Assembly: GCA_963082975.1 (NCBI GenBank)
Contig: OY720344.1
Location: forward strand, 67,794,546-67,858,545
DNA from: Labia minor
Lineage: Eukaryota > Arthropoda > Insecta > Dermaptera > Spongiphoridae
Direction of reading: 5' to 3'
Length of the DNA: 64,000 bases
The translations under genes and the position numbers were made by a program. Positions within the stretch are counted from its first letter, which is position 1; every line of letters starts with the position of its first letter. The notes below the pieces were generated by a model that was not told the DNA's origin, ran no database searches, and saw only the letters and a list, made by a program, of their open reading frames with translations. Positions 8,654-20,918 of this stretch are shown in pieces.

Positions 8654-9259
8654 AATAATTTTAAAGAAAATATGAATTAATCAACACATGCTTAAAACAT
8701 TAAGTATATAAATAATTACAATAAACTTTAAAAAATAAATAATTTATCTATAGAAAAACATTTTGTAATAAATTTATAACACCGTCAATAAATAAATTTG
8801 CTAATAACTTGAAATTTTAATATAGAAAATCAATGATTAAAATTAGATTAAAAAATAAAAAAAACAGTTTGGCCTCATATAAGTAATTGTTCCTACATTT
8901 ATATTGATGCCCTTGAGATGAGTCCAGAAATTCCTGCTAAAAGTTGTGAAAGGACTCTAGATAGCCTTCGGGCTGCTAAGTTTAGTAAAAAAAAAATCTC
9001 TAGACGTCTGGATACTAATCCTTAATTGAAAAAAGGTTTTAGAGGTGGAGAATTAGGTTCCTGCATCTTATTTTATATAATTATAGAGAAATTATCGTTC
9101 ATAAAAAAATAAATAATTATTTTAAAACATGTTTACAAAGGTCGAAAATTTTATTGAGATCTTTAATCCATATGAAAATTGTTTAAATATGAAAAAAATT
9201 TCTCAAATAATATAAATTCTCTAGATATGTAAAGAAAAATTAAACCTCCATATATATAT
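8654..9259. other. AT-rich DNA, no gene seen
   Basis: A+T-rich spacer. One more complex patch at about 8910-9060 contains no long frame and matches nothing I recognise. Confidence 0.55.
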
Positions 9260-9482
9260 CAGGGGTGGGCAAAAGCCGGCCCTTTTGCTTATTTTATCCG
9301 GCCCGTTGAAAACGTTTGGCTCTTAGGCTCTTATTTCGATCTTTCATTCAATATGGCTTTAAAAGAAAAAAAAAGGTAAATGGTTATTTCGAAATATAGT
9401 CGCTCTAGGAATAGTCCTCCGGGCCGGGAGACATTTTGAAAATTTCATTTTGGTCCGCCCTTAAAAGTATTTGCCAATCCTC
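9260..9482 (+). mobile_element. Probable hAT-derived non-autonomous element
   Basis: Begins CAGGGGTGGGCAAA, a typical hAT terminus, and ends with an imperfect inverted copy (TTTGCCAATCCTC). ATATATAT lies on both sides, but as this is within AT repeats the target duplication is weak evidence. GC-rich motifs near each end (GCCGGCCC, CGGGCCGGG) add to the symmetry. No coding frame. Confidence 0.55.
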
Positions 9483-11578
9483 ATATATATATTTCTAAGG
9501 AACTTACTGAATTAGACAAAAAATATAATGTATTATTTTTTTATATATTAATATTTTTACATTAATTATGAAAATTCTATTATTCAATTCAATTCTCTAA
9601 ACATAATCAAACTACTGAACTAATTTTAAATCTTCTTAGCAAACTAGTTTGTTGTTTAAATTGGAAAAAAATAAATTAAATGCTTAGTCTTATAAATTGC
9701 ATTATTTATTTAATCATTCTAAATTTTTTTTTTATTTTTTTCACAAGAATACTCATTACTCTATTATATTATATTTTAATCATTAAAAAATTAAAAGCTA
9801 ATTAGTTTATTTAATTGAATTTTTCTAATTTCCTCCAACTTGGTATTATTCTATTTCTATTAGAAAGATAATCATAATTAATTCTATTATAAATATAACG
9901 AAGGGACGAAAGCTTTACTACGATTTTTGTCTTAATATTCAGTTGGCGCTTTGACAAGCCTTCCTCGTTTGACTTCTTTTTCTCTTTCTTTTCTTATATA
10001 TATATTAAGTCGTTTTATTTCGCATACAAAAGCAATTTTATTATTTTCCACTTGGTTGATTTTATATTTCATTTAGTCCCCGAGTCTTTCATTGAAATGA
10101 GCCGTGGTAATTTCTTAATTTAAGACTAGAAAAATTCTATTTCCTTTATAAAATTTAATAGCATTCAAGATTTTTCCATTTATATATATATATATAATCT
10201 AATTTTAATATTAACTATGTTAATGTAATAGTATGTGATGTTTTTAGAGAATAATATCTAGGAGATATGTTTTTAAATATAGTAAGAAAATTTCTCCCCC
10301 TTTCATTAACTAGTCTAAACTCTATGAAGTTGATTATTTAAAGCCTAAATTATAATATTTTTTATAATCAAATTTGATAGACATTGATTCAAATAAATAT
10401 ATTTTGTCGTATATTGGAGGCTTAGAATGGGGTTGGATTATAAAAAATAGGTTTTTAAAATTAATAAATTTGATATTCAATTTGGTAGCACTTTGGTTAT
10501 TGTGAAAGGAATATAGTCTGGTGAATAAAGCGAAGATTGATAGGGAAGATATAAAGTTAAATACAATCAGAATAAAAACCCAATATTAAATTAATATAAA
10601 AAATTAATATTTAATAACTAAAGAATTTAATTTAATTATAATGGGTATCGTTAGGCATTAGAAAATTGTAATTAATTATAAAATAAAGTTATGTATATGA
10701 TATTATAAGTTAAATCAGATTTAGTATTTAATTAGTCGACCACTTAGCTGTTATTGATAAGATAGATAGTTCGGTGTACATAGAGATTCACGTGAGGATT
10801 CTTCAGGTTATTTCTTCCAGGTATCTTTCATGGGCATGCAACTCCTTCGTTGGCCTGTGGAATTATCCTAGTAATATCTCAGTTAAAGATGTCTCTCCTT
10901 CCGAGCTCTGGCGAAGAATATACTACCTTGCGTCCTCCAGGGGAAAACTCATCCTCCTTCCAATAATTCACCCCTATCTTGAAATGAGCCAATATAAAGA
11001 AGCATGCATGTAATTTATAATTATTCAAAAGTTTAATTCTTCTTCACTCGAGAACCTTTCTTTATATTGTTTAATAGGGACATAAAAAAAAAAAAAAATA
11101 GGGACATAAAAAAAATATATTCTTATAGATCGAAATGATTTATAGAGAAGGTATATAACACATAGTATGTGTAATAATCTTTGTATTCAAATCTCTAAAA
11201 TATTATATATAATAATATTAATAATTTATTAATTTTTAATTTGTTTTTTAATTTGTATATATAATATTTGTAATTCAATTCAATTCAAAAAAAAAAATAA
11301 TTTAACCAAAAAGAGAAATCCATTTATACATTTTTTTATTTAATTCAGCTATTCTAATACTAGGGGGAATATCAAAAAGACAATATTATTTTAAAAAATT
11401 GATTAACTGACTAAAAAGAAAGCATAAATATACATTGTGCTATTTTCATTAGTGTTTTTATAATTGGTCTTATATTCTTGATTTTATTATTTATTTTATT
11501 AATAATCTGATATAGTTTTTAATGGATTCTTCGATAGATCTCTCGAGACTATATTATTTTATTCATTAAAGACAAAGG
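9483..11578. other. AT-rich DNA, no gene seen
   Basis: Mostly low-complexity A/T DNA with short (TA)n runs. A GC-richer island at about 10750-11010 has a 79-codon frame with no recognised similarity and no splice context I can support. Confidence 0.55.
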
Positions 11579-11937
11579 AATAAGTCATATTTATTTTTTA
11601 TTTAGAAAGAAAATGTGTATTTCTTGATTCAAAAAAATGTTTCAAGATTCAACATTATTCCTGTTTACTCAAAGTGAAATTGAACACTTCTGAAAATTAA
11701 AGTATGTATATATTCATTTATATATCAAGTATTTATTTATTTTATAATAAATAATTATTTATTAATTTAATAATATTAACTTTTAGTAATGTAATTTTTT
11801 AATTATATATGACATTCAAGGTTGTTCAATTTCAATTTGAGAAAACAGGAATGAATAAAATGTTGAATCTTGAAACATTTTTTTGAATCAAGTAATACAA
11901 ATTTTCTTTTTAAATAAAAAATAAATATGACTTATTT
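11579..11937. mobile_element. MITE-like long inverted repeat
   Basis: Arms of about 110 bp (11579-11687 and 11821-11937) are inverted copies with few mismatches, separated by about 130 bp of AT-rich loop. Landmarks are AATAAGTCATATTTATTTTT on the left and its complement on the right, and TTCAAGATTCAACAT on both. No reading frame. A target duplication was not clear. Confidence 0.75.
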
Positions 11938-11945
11938 AATTTAAA

Positions 11946-11985
11946 CAATACCTCCCTTACTATCGTCGGTTGGTAAAAAAAGAAT
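11946..11985 (-). repeat. Fragment of repeat family B internal region
   Basis: About 40 bp (AATACCTCCCTTACTATCGT and onward) match 32470-32502 and the complement of 20374-20414. Confidence 0.75.
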
Positions 11986-12924
11986 TCAAAATATTCAATA
12001 TACACTCTTTATGTATAGTACCGGGACCCCGAGCCTCGGCTCGGTACTTAAGTTAAAAAAAATGATTCATTATTATTGGGTATGGCTGGTAATATTAATA
12101 CCTGGGATACCGAGCTGTCGCTCGAAAAAATGTTTAGACATTATTATAGACATTTTCATTCTGTAAATTAAATAATTTTATTTCATTTAAATAAATATCT
12201 ATTTTTAAATAATTTTTCTCTACATTATTTATCTAATTCTGACAATATATTAAGATCACACCGGGACCCCGAGCCTCGGCTAGGTAATTAAGTTAAAAAA
12301 AAATAATTCATTATTATATTGGGTTTGGCTGGTAATATTAATACTTGGGACACCGAGCTGATATACAATTCTTTAATTATTTATTACAATTATTAAATGT
12401 TGGATCATTGCATGGAACTTGGGGTCCTCAATAATACATAAATATGTATTATTAGATATGTTTCTAAGTGCATGAATATTTTTTTTTTATTGGAAGAATG
12501 ATAAATATATATCGTAATTTATAATTATAAAATATTATTAAAATATATATTTTTAATTTTATTTCGAAATTAAATAAAAAATTTTAAAATATTTTAAATA
12601 TAAAAAAAATATTAAAACAATATCTTTTAAAAAAAGGCGGGAGTCAAATAAGATAAGTTAATTAAAATATATATATAAACAAAAGCAAAATTAAATAATA
12701 AAAATTTATAAAAAATAAAAAAAAAATTTGAATTAATATTAAATTATTAGTTAATGACTAATAAGTAATTAATAAAATAAAAAAAATAAAATTTATTGCA
12801 ATATTACAATTATTAAATGTTGCATCATTTTAATTAATAAAATAAAATAAAAGAAATTAAATTTAATCAAAGAACAATGAATAAATAAATATAAAATAAT
12901 AGATAAAAAAAAAAAAAATTTTTT

Positions 12925-12990
12925 TCCGCCGGTTTCGATCCTGCTAAGTTGACTATTCAAAACAGTGCCTTTACCCATTAGACTGATATA
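12925..12990 (-). repeat. tRNA-like (SINE-type) module in repeat D
   Basis: On the minus strand a box-A-like TAATGGGTAAAGGCACTG is followed 30-odd bases later by a box-B-like GGATCGAAACC. The aligned copy is at about 49990-50050. Arms do not form a full cloverleaf, so this is a tRNA-derived repeat head rather than a tRNA gene. Confidence 0.5.
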
Positions 12991-13415
12991 TATTTAGTTA
13001 ATTAACATGACATTTTTACTCTCTTTGCAAGAATTATATGTTTTTTTGTTTTTGTTTTTGTTTTTTTTGAGAGTGATTAATAAATATATATATATATTTT
13101 ATTAAAAATAAATATTTTTAATTTTATTTCGAAATTAAATAATGAATTTTAAAATATTTTAAATATATAAAAAAATGTTAATACAATTCATTTAAAAAAA
13201 AGCGGGAATCAACCAACCGTATTTTATTTTGTTAATAATTAATTAATTAAGATTAATAAATATATATATATATATATATATTATTAAAAATAAATATTTT
13301 TAATTTTATTTCGAAATTTATTTTATTTTAAAATATTTTAAATATAAAAAAAATATTAATTGAAGTAAAATTGATGACGTCACACCCATATATAATTTTC
13401 AATTAAGAAATTAAT

Positions 13416-13617
13416 CTTCTTCGTTGTCGATAACTTCCTAGCGGAAGTGTCGTGGCCCTAATAACTCCACAGGAGTCATAGGGTGTTCATGGGAAAATTT
13501 GACCGAAGTGGTTTCCCCTTGCCTTCTTCGGTGGGGCAGCCGATGTTAAATTGAATTAGATTTTTATATTTATTAATTTATTAATTAAATAAATATATAA
13601 TCTTGAGTTCTATGCTG
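13416..13617 (+). mobile_element. 202-bp insertion with 8-bp target duplication
   Basis: AAATTAAT occurs at 13408-13415 and again at 13618-13625, and the sister copy of repeat D near 49895 has a single uninterrupted site. The insert starts with a GC-richer 130 bp (CTTCTTCGTTGTCG onward) and ends AT-rich. Its ends are not inverted repeats, so a SINE-like or short DNA element are both possible. Confidence 0.75.
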
Positions 13618-13830
13618 AAATTAATAATGAAGCTGTAAGTTTCAAGAGATGTGATCAATAAAACTCAATTTTTCTTTATAAATACTATATCTAGTGTGAA
13701 TTTGAAAAAAATCGTTAGAGCGGTTTTTGAGAACCAATGGTTATATATAGAAAGAAATATAGATATATAGATATATATATACAATTTTAGCTAGCATAAT
13801 AAGATAAGATAAGATATTTTATTGAAAGTG

Positions 13831-16800
13831 GGCGGCGTGATGAAAAATAGTATAAAATTGATATCTGGTAATTTATCAATATTTTATTTTTTTCTAATTT
13901 GCTATTTAAAAAACATCCATTTCTTATTATTATTTCTAATAGCTTAATTTTTTATAGAACAAATATAGAAAAAAGATGAAATAAGATTTATTTCATTGTT
14001 TCAATTAAATCGTATTCCCCATGATTCTCATAATAATACTTATTATTTTTTTATTTTATTAATTTTTCTCTTCCAATCTGCTCTAATGGAAATCGATTAT
14101 ATCCTATATCTATTTTCCTCTACCGAATATACACAATCAAGCAAATTTAATTTAAAAGTTAATTCATAATTCATTATTCAATTTGAAATTTGTTTGTTTG
14201 TTTGTTTTTTTATTTTTTTAATCATTTAAATTAATGTCATTTTCTCGCTAAACCGTCTAGTAAACATCTCTCGTTTGAAATTAGCTCCTAGTTTAAACAA
14301 CCAAGAGTCATCCTAGATAGAGAGTTCGCTTTTGGGAAAAACGACTACGGAATTAAAATCAAGAAGATCGCTATTCCTACACAACGAGCCTGGCTTCTCT
14401 CTTTCTCTCTCTCGTGAACGCCTTCATTTCTCATGAATTGAGCTGAGATCAAGGCTCAAAAGGATGGAAGGGGCCAAAATATCCACCCTAGACAAGTCAG
14501 GAGACAAAACAATTAAAATAAAGTTGGAATTTCATCTAAAATGGAGTTAGTTCCCTCTGTCTTCTTGCCAATTTCTTTAAAAACAGAGGAAGGAAATAGA
14601 GTGAAAGAGAGACAATGAGAATCGCACACACGAATGTAAACATAATTTCCATATCTGCAACGAACAACGTGGGAAGGTTTGTCGACGGGCCAACCCCTCA
14701 GGAAAATGAGAATTGGGGGAGTTCAAATTCACCCCCTTCTCATCCCCATTTGCTTGTTCATTCACAAAACAAATAGACCTCTGAATCTTCTAGTTGGTCC
14801 AAACAAATAATAACCCGGAGCTGTTTTATTTAGAATTATTATAAACATGAAATACAACTAAATATATACACACATATGTAACATGAGATAAGCTTTCCGG
14901 AAAGAGTCTCTCTATATCACTTTCATACACAAATGAACCCTTATTGATATTTACTGAATTGAATATTCAATCAAGATATTGTATAGGATATATTTGAACA
15001 TTTATCTTCTTGAAATTATCATGATAATTTTATTTTAAAATTGGGAAACATATTTATTTGACTTCCGTGATGGTTGTTTATTTATTATATAATATCTTAT
15101 ATATTTCAGTTTCAATTTATATCACTTGTTATTGTTGCTTTATCTCTATTTTATGTATTATTCTTTCATATAAAATTCATAGAGAAATCTTGAATACACT
15201 AAGTAAATAAATATCAAATATTCTTACTTTAATTACATTTAGTAATCTTGGCAAGTTTTCAAAAATATAGTCAATAAGATTAGATCTTTATTTACAACGA
15301 CTATCATCTACTCATAAATAAATAGAGGGAGAATTTTATAATTTAGGGTAAATTTACACAGAATATCTCAAAAGTTTCTAATGAAATGCACTCAAAATTA
15401 ATTGAAGATGAGGAAAACTAAAACAATGTAGTACCTCCTCCAAGTGTGCATGCTTATGTATTTAATTAGTCGGATCAAACAGAAATGGAAGAGGTTTTAG
15501 ATAAAAAGCCTAATTATAAGATGGGAGAAAATAATTGAGAAAATTCTAGGTCAACCAACTCTCTAGAACTCTCTTACTTGCTTGTTTCAATTAAAAATAA
15601 TAAACGATTGGATTAAAATAATAGTATATTTTTTATTTTTGTTTTGTTTATACATTTAATTTAATATATATATATATATATATATATACCAGTTTCTTAT
15701 ATTATTTGCTCTAAGTAACTTATAGTTACGCAAATATACATCATCATACATAATATTAATAACAGAATTTCTGCAATACTCATATATATACACACATAAA
15801 TAAATAGATGATACCATACAATATACCAAAGTTAAAAATCTTATAGGGCGTCTTATTAATCACCTTAACCAATCGTATTGGGGACATGATGATTTTAATT
15901 GCTCTGCCTTGATTATTTTGAATTGGGACCAGAAATTTTATTTTCCTTCAAAGTTCGTTCTCGAATTAAAGAAATTGGACGTTGATGGTTGTATTGTTAT
16001 TAATTGTTACAGCAATGATGAATTCTTTTCTCATTGTCAGTATTCTCCCATTACCTCGTTGTTGCATTCTTTCACCCTTGGTATACTTATATAATATACT
16101 AATTGTAAGTAGAGTTGTTTTAATTTTTAATTTAATAAATAATTTGTTCTAATTAAAAGTAACATAAATATTTTGTTTTGCAGAATTCCAAAAATAATAT
16201 TAGTTTGAGAAAAATCTTGGTTTATTATACTAAAAAAATGGTTTTATATAATGATATAATAGTTTAAAAAAATTATAATTCAGAATAACACAGTATATAA
16301 GGTATATTTTATAATATAAAATAAATACTTTATTAGTTTAAAATACAATCAATTCTAATATATTCTCTTAGATTAATTTAGCAGCACTATTTTGATTTAA
16401 TCAATAATTTTTTTTCTTTTCAATTATTATTTATATTCTAGTCAAGAAACGAAAATGAAATACTTGATGAAGCTTCTCTTCTGTATTTGACAATTAATTG
16501 AGTATTGACATAAGCAAATTGTGTATAAGACAAGATGGTAATGGCGGAAGGTCTTAAGAGAAAGGTAAGGGGTTAAATTTGTAATGCGTAGCAACTTAGT
16601 CTGTCTGCAAATAGAGAAGCAAGAAGCATTCTAATGTTTACCACTGTATTGTTTGCCTATGATTAAGGGGAGAGGGAAGCTTAAATTGAAACAGCGGTGC
16701 ACGCTGGGAATTTTGTCCCCGTTCTGTTTCAGATATGCATCAAGAGAGGTTGAACGAAAGCAACCCTTATTCGAAATTCATATCGCGACTTTCTTCTCCA

Positions 16801-17188
16801 ATTAACATGTTGTTTCGGTCTTTCTCTTTTCTCTTGTCTCTTTGTCTCTTTCACAAACCACTTCTTAAGAAAGTTCACAAACGAAAAAAAAAACAAACTG
16901 CTGAATGAGATAAAAAAAGAAATGGTAATGAATGTTAGTTATCTCTATTCTTGGATTTCGAGTGTAGCGCTGAAGTATCTTAGAGTTCAATCTATAAAAG
17001 GGAAGATTTTTAAAACTAAAAAAAAAATCTAGGTTATTCGAATTTTCTACATTTTGCAAATAGATTATTCTAGAGTTTCTTTAAAGGGTCTTTATCGTAG
17101 GTTTATAAATTGTAGATAATATTATGATCAAGATATTTTCTTTAAATATTTAAAATATAAATAAAATAAATAAATATATTTATATATT
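13831..17188. other. AT-rich DNA with GC-richer islands, no gene seen
   Basis: Long A/T spacers, a (TTTG)n run near 14190 and a (TA)n tract at about 15664-15688. More complex islands lie at about 14270-14830 and 16500-16880. They have no long open frame and match no family I recognise. Confidence 0.55.
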
Positions 17189-17190
17189 TA

Positions 17191-17904
17191 CGAGAGTCAT
17201 TCAATCAAAAAAGAGACAAATGGCTATAGCTCAAAAGCGGGTTAATTGATTTTTACAAAATTCAGGCGATTTTTCAACATATCACTCCCCCACCACCAGT
17301 TATGCACTTGTCCCATCTTTCAGATTTTGCCCCGCTTCCTTAACTTCCTCGTTGTCAGGTAAAAATCAGATGGAGCAAGGTTGAGACTGTAGGCAGTATG
17401 AGGTAAGATCTCCTAACTTAATTTTTGAAGCTTATAGACTGTATGAGGGCGTGTGTTATCGTTATTTATACAAGAGTCCACGGCGTTTGTTCCTGGTAGC
17501 TGGTCTAATCTTGTGTTCTAGCATTTCAGAGTAGTTTTGGCTATTCATAGTAGTTTATTACAATGATAAAGAAATCGCTGGACGTCCATTTCCACGGTTC
17601 ATTACCTACACTTGTTCGGCCACTAACCAATCAACCCACATGTAAAAATTAGCACGGTTCATACAATTTTACCGTACTGTATCAACATTCGAGAAAAAAA
17701 TTCACTTGGTGTTACAACTTCTGCGACTAAAAGTTGACTTACTATGGTAAATTTGAAAATTTTTAGATTTTGTTGACATAAAATGATGAAACAGATAATC
17801 AGAGTATATTGGTAACCAACTAACACCACTGTAAAGATAGTACACATTCATTGAATAGGTTTTGAATTAGAGAATTTGTTTCTTGCCTTAATGAATAACC
17901 CTCG
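17191..17904 (-). pseudogene. Mariner element with decayed transposase
   Basis: Termini CGAGAGTCATTCAAT and the inverted CGAGGGTTATTCATT are flanked by TA at 17189-17190 and 17905-17906, as for Tc1/mariner insertions. Read on the minus strand and across frameshifts, the body shows mariner transposase landmarks: MNSQNYSEMLEHKIRPA, then LPHTAYSLNLAPSDFYL (the PYSPDLAPSDYHLF block with the third catalytic Asp), and ERWDKCI near the C-terminus. The N-terminal half is poorly preserved and total length is 714 bp, about half of a full mariner, so it is deleted as well as frameshifted. Inactive. Confidence 0.85.
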
Positions 17905-17906
17905 TA

Positions 17907-20373
17907 CATATTACTAATATTACTAGAACTACTACTACTTAAAAATAAGTCTAATATTTTATTTGTCAGTTTGTTACATTAGTTTGTAGGGTTTTTTTTA
18001 ATTTCATATGAGATAAACGTATAAAAAAATTATTTCTATCAGATTTTATTACAATTGAAAGGTATTACTATTTAATTAATTATAATACTGTGAATATTTA
18101 ATTTTAGTAAATAGTAAATTATATGATAAAGATAAAATACGAAATCTGAAAAAATACTTATTATTAAATTCAAAAAATTTCAAATATATATATATATATT
18201 GTTTATTATCTATTCATGCCTATCCTATAATAATAATATAACTAATACCTATAATTTTATTTGTTTTATCAGTAAAAATATAACAAGTGGTTTTTCTTCC
18301 CTCAATACTAATAGAAATGCTTAGTCAATTTCTAAGAAGATAAATACCATGAAGAGTTAAATTACAAAAATGCTTAATATTCTTTATAAAGATATTATAT
18401 AAAATAGTTCTGAGAAAGGATCCTCGATTTCGTTATTTGACCAGTTCATATATTCTTTAAAACTTTTTTGATCGTATGTAAAAGAATATAACTTTCAATC
18501 TCCAATACCATTCGTGTTTTTTTATATAAAAAATGTCTTCGAAAAGGTCAGAAGAAGTTTGAAAATCTCTAACATCCTTTCGCATCAAGTTTCTACTTTT
18601 GATTTGTAGTGAATCTGTGCATCTGTTTATTTGAACATATGCAAACAGATATAGATATATAAATATATATAATTACTTTACTATATATATGTAAAATATT
18701 TTCATATTTCTAGCCAGCTAGTGGGCTGTGTTTAATAGAGCAATAACGTTTGTAAAATTTGTAATAGTAATTTGAATAAAGACTTGAAAAACAATAAACT
18801 TTGATAAAACAAAACAAATATTATATTATATTAAATTATTCTAGATTATATTAAATTACTTTCATATTGTATTTATTGACTATAAAAACTAATTTATTTT
18901 TAGGTAAATATTAATTGATACTTGTAATTGTCATTAGTAACTACGGTTTAATAAAAGTTAATGTTTTTGGGAACAAATGTTTATAGTCATTAACCACATT
19001 AAATATATATAAATAGTTTTCATATTGATTTTTTTTACACTTTAAAATTCATAATCTATCGTATAATCTGAAATTGATAAATATAATTCATTCGGTCAAA
19101 AGGAATTTAATAAAATATTTTTTTTAAAATATAAATTATTATAATATTAAAAAAAGTACTTAAATTTTCAATTTTTTTTATTAATGTTGTTTTATCATTG
19201 ATATGTATTTTTCAGAAAAAAGTAAATAAAAAAATTAGTACATTTTAAAAAGAATGATTCTTATTAAAATTTAATTATTAAAACAATTTAAATTTTAAAA
19301 ATACAATATAAATAATAAAAAAAACATGAATTTAAATTGTTAATCCGTTTTCATTAGTATTCTTATATTGTTTTAAAAAGGCATTTATAAGTGTTTGATT
19401 ACTTGAAGTAGGGAAAAAAAAGAACTAGACTGTACTAAAAAGGACAAAGTTAAATTAAAATCAATTAAACAAGTAATATGCAAGTGGGTTCTATTAATTT
19501 TCCCCTGCGAACGAACGTGATAATAGTTTTAAAAAGATTATTATCCAAAAGTTTAAAGAGTTTTTTTTTTTAAAAATGATTAAATTTACTTTAAAGCATC
19601 TAGTTTAAAATATTATATTAAAAGATAAAATAATTTAATACATATTTAAATGATTTACTTATAATCTTATTATAATAACTGTATAGTTTTGATTAAGTGT
19701 AACTTTTAAATTGGATTCAATTAATTAAGTTAGAATATGTAGAATTGATTTTTCAAAATTGTTTTATCGTGTTTTTATCGTTTTCACTTTTTAATAATTG
19801 AAATCGTATTTTATCTATACTTAATTTGAAATCTTTTAAAAGTATCTATTCATGCAAAGGCTTGAAAGGAGGGGATACATAGACCTCTCAAAATAAATCA
19901 TGGGGTAACTAGTAAATCCGATTGCATTACAATTCGACAAGCTCTTTCTTTTCAACTGAAGATTAAAATGTTTTCAATTGGAACTAAATCGATTTATCTT
20001 TTTTACTTTTTCTAGTTAACTTTGATCACTGTTGTGAGATGTGCCCTAACATGTGGTCAGGGTGAACGAAAAAGACATTTAGGCTTTCAATTAAACAAAC
20101 ATGAATCATTGAAAATCAGAACAATTATATTCAGAATTAAAATAAATTATCAATTACTTATCTCATTGGGTATACTTAGTATAAATTTAAACACAAAACT
20201 TTTTCACATTTAGTACATATAATATACATACGAGTACATTGTTATATAGATAAAGAAAAACCCCTAGAGACTATGCAACCAAAAATATTCATCCAAACTT
20301 CTGTAAAGAAAGTGCTGCAAAATCTGAACCCAATTTATTCTTAGAAATATTTAATTTATAAAATCGCCTATTT
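17907..20373. other. AT-rich DNA, no gene seen
   Basis: Low-complexity A/T DNA with poly-A and poly-T runs. A slightly GC-richer patch at about 19855-20080 holds a 63-codon frame without recognisable similarity. Confidence 0.55.
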
Positions 20374-20918
20374 TTACCGACCGACGATAGTAAGGGAGGT
20401 ATTGTTTTCACACCAAATTTCACATGTGGAGATTTTTACATATCTCCACGAATCATGCATTTTCTAAACAGAAAAAAGTATTTTTAGCATGATGTCTGTC
20501 CGTCCGTCCGTCTGTCCGTCTGTCCGTCCGTCCGTCCGTATAGATGTGTACAGCCTGAACGGCTCAACCGATTTTGATGAAATTTGGTATATTTACTTAA
20601 TGCATCAGTGGGATGAATTGATCAACTTTTGGTGCAATTCCGGAAACCGGAAGTGGTAGTATTAGCGATCGACGATAGGAAGGAAAGGGTTATTTTCACA
20701 CCAAAGGAGATTTTTTTATATATCACCACGAATCATGCACTTTGTATTGGTTTTATCCTCGAGAAAAATCATATTTATTAGTTTTTTCTTGATTTAAAAT
20801 TATATGACGTCATCCAGCCATTCATGACGTCACAGCCTGGTCTTGCATATATATTATAAATAAAATAAAATTAAAAATGTTTATATTTATTATTTATGTA
20901 TCCATATCTGTTTTTTAT
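20374..20918 (+). repeat. Repeat family B, truncated copy
   Basis: Matches the reverse complement of 31992-32502. Contains a (GTCC)n-rich run at about 20497-20540, CCGGAAGTG (20647-20655), the phrase CTCAACCGATTTTGATGAAA typical of arthropod interspersed repeats, and two TGACGTCA octamers 20 bp apart (20805-20812 and 20825-20832). Neither family terminus is present, so this copy is truncated at both ends. Confidence 0.8.

Larger units (their letters stand above)
12018..13830 (+). repeat. Compound repeat family D, copy 1
   Basis: A patchwork repeat colinear with the reverse complement of 49725-51325. In order: a GC hairpin module twice, 240 bp apart (12018-12128, 12258-12362); a TTACAATTATTAAATGTT block; a tRNA-like module (12925-12990); three copies of an AT-rich unit carrying TTTTAATTTTATTTCGAAAT (about 12540, 13115 and 13298); and an end block (13618-13825) containing AAATCGTTAGAGCGGTTTTT. 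The GC hairpin has a perfect 7-bp stem, CCGAGCC and GGCTCGG with loop TC. No protein frame. Class unknown. Confidence 0.75.

Noticed and set aside
10774-11013. 79-codon frame in a GC-richer patch as a host gene
   Set aside because: No recognisable domain, no supporting splice sites or neighbours.
12925-12990. tRNA gene
   Set aside because: Box-like motifs only; arms do not pair into a cloverleaf, and the module belongs to a repeat.
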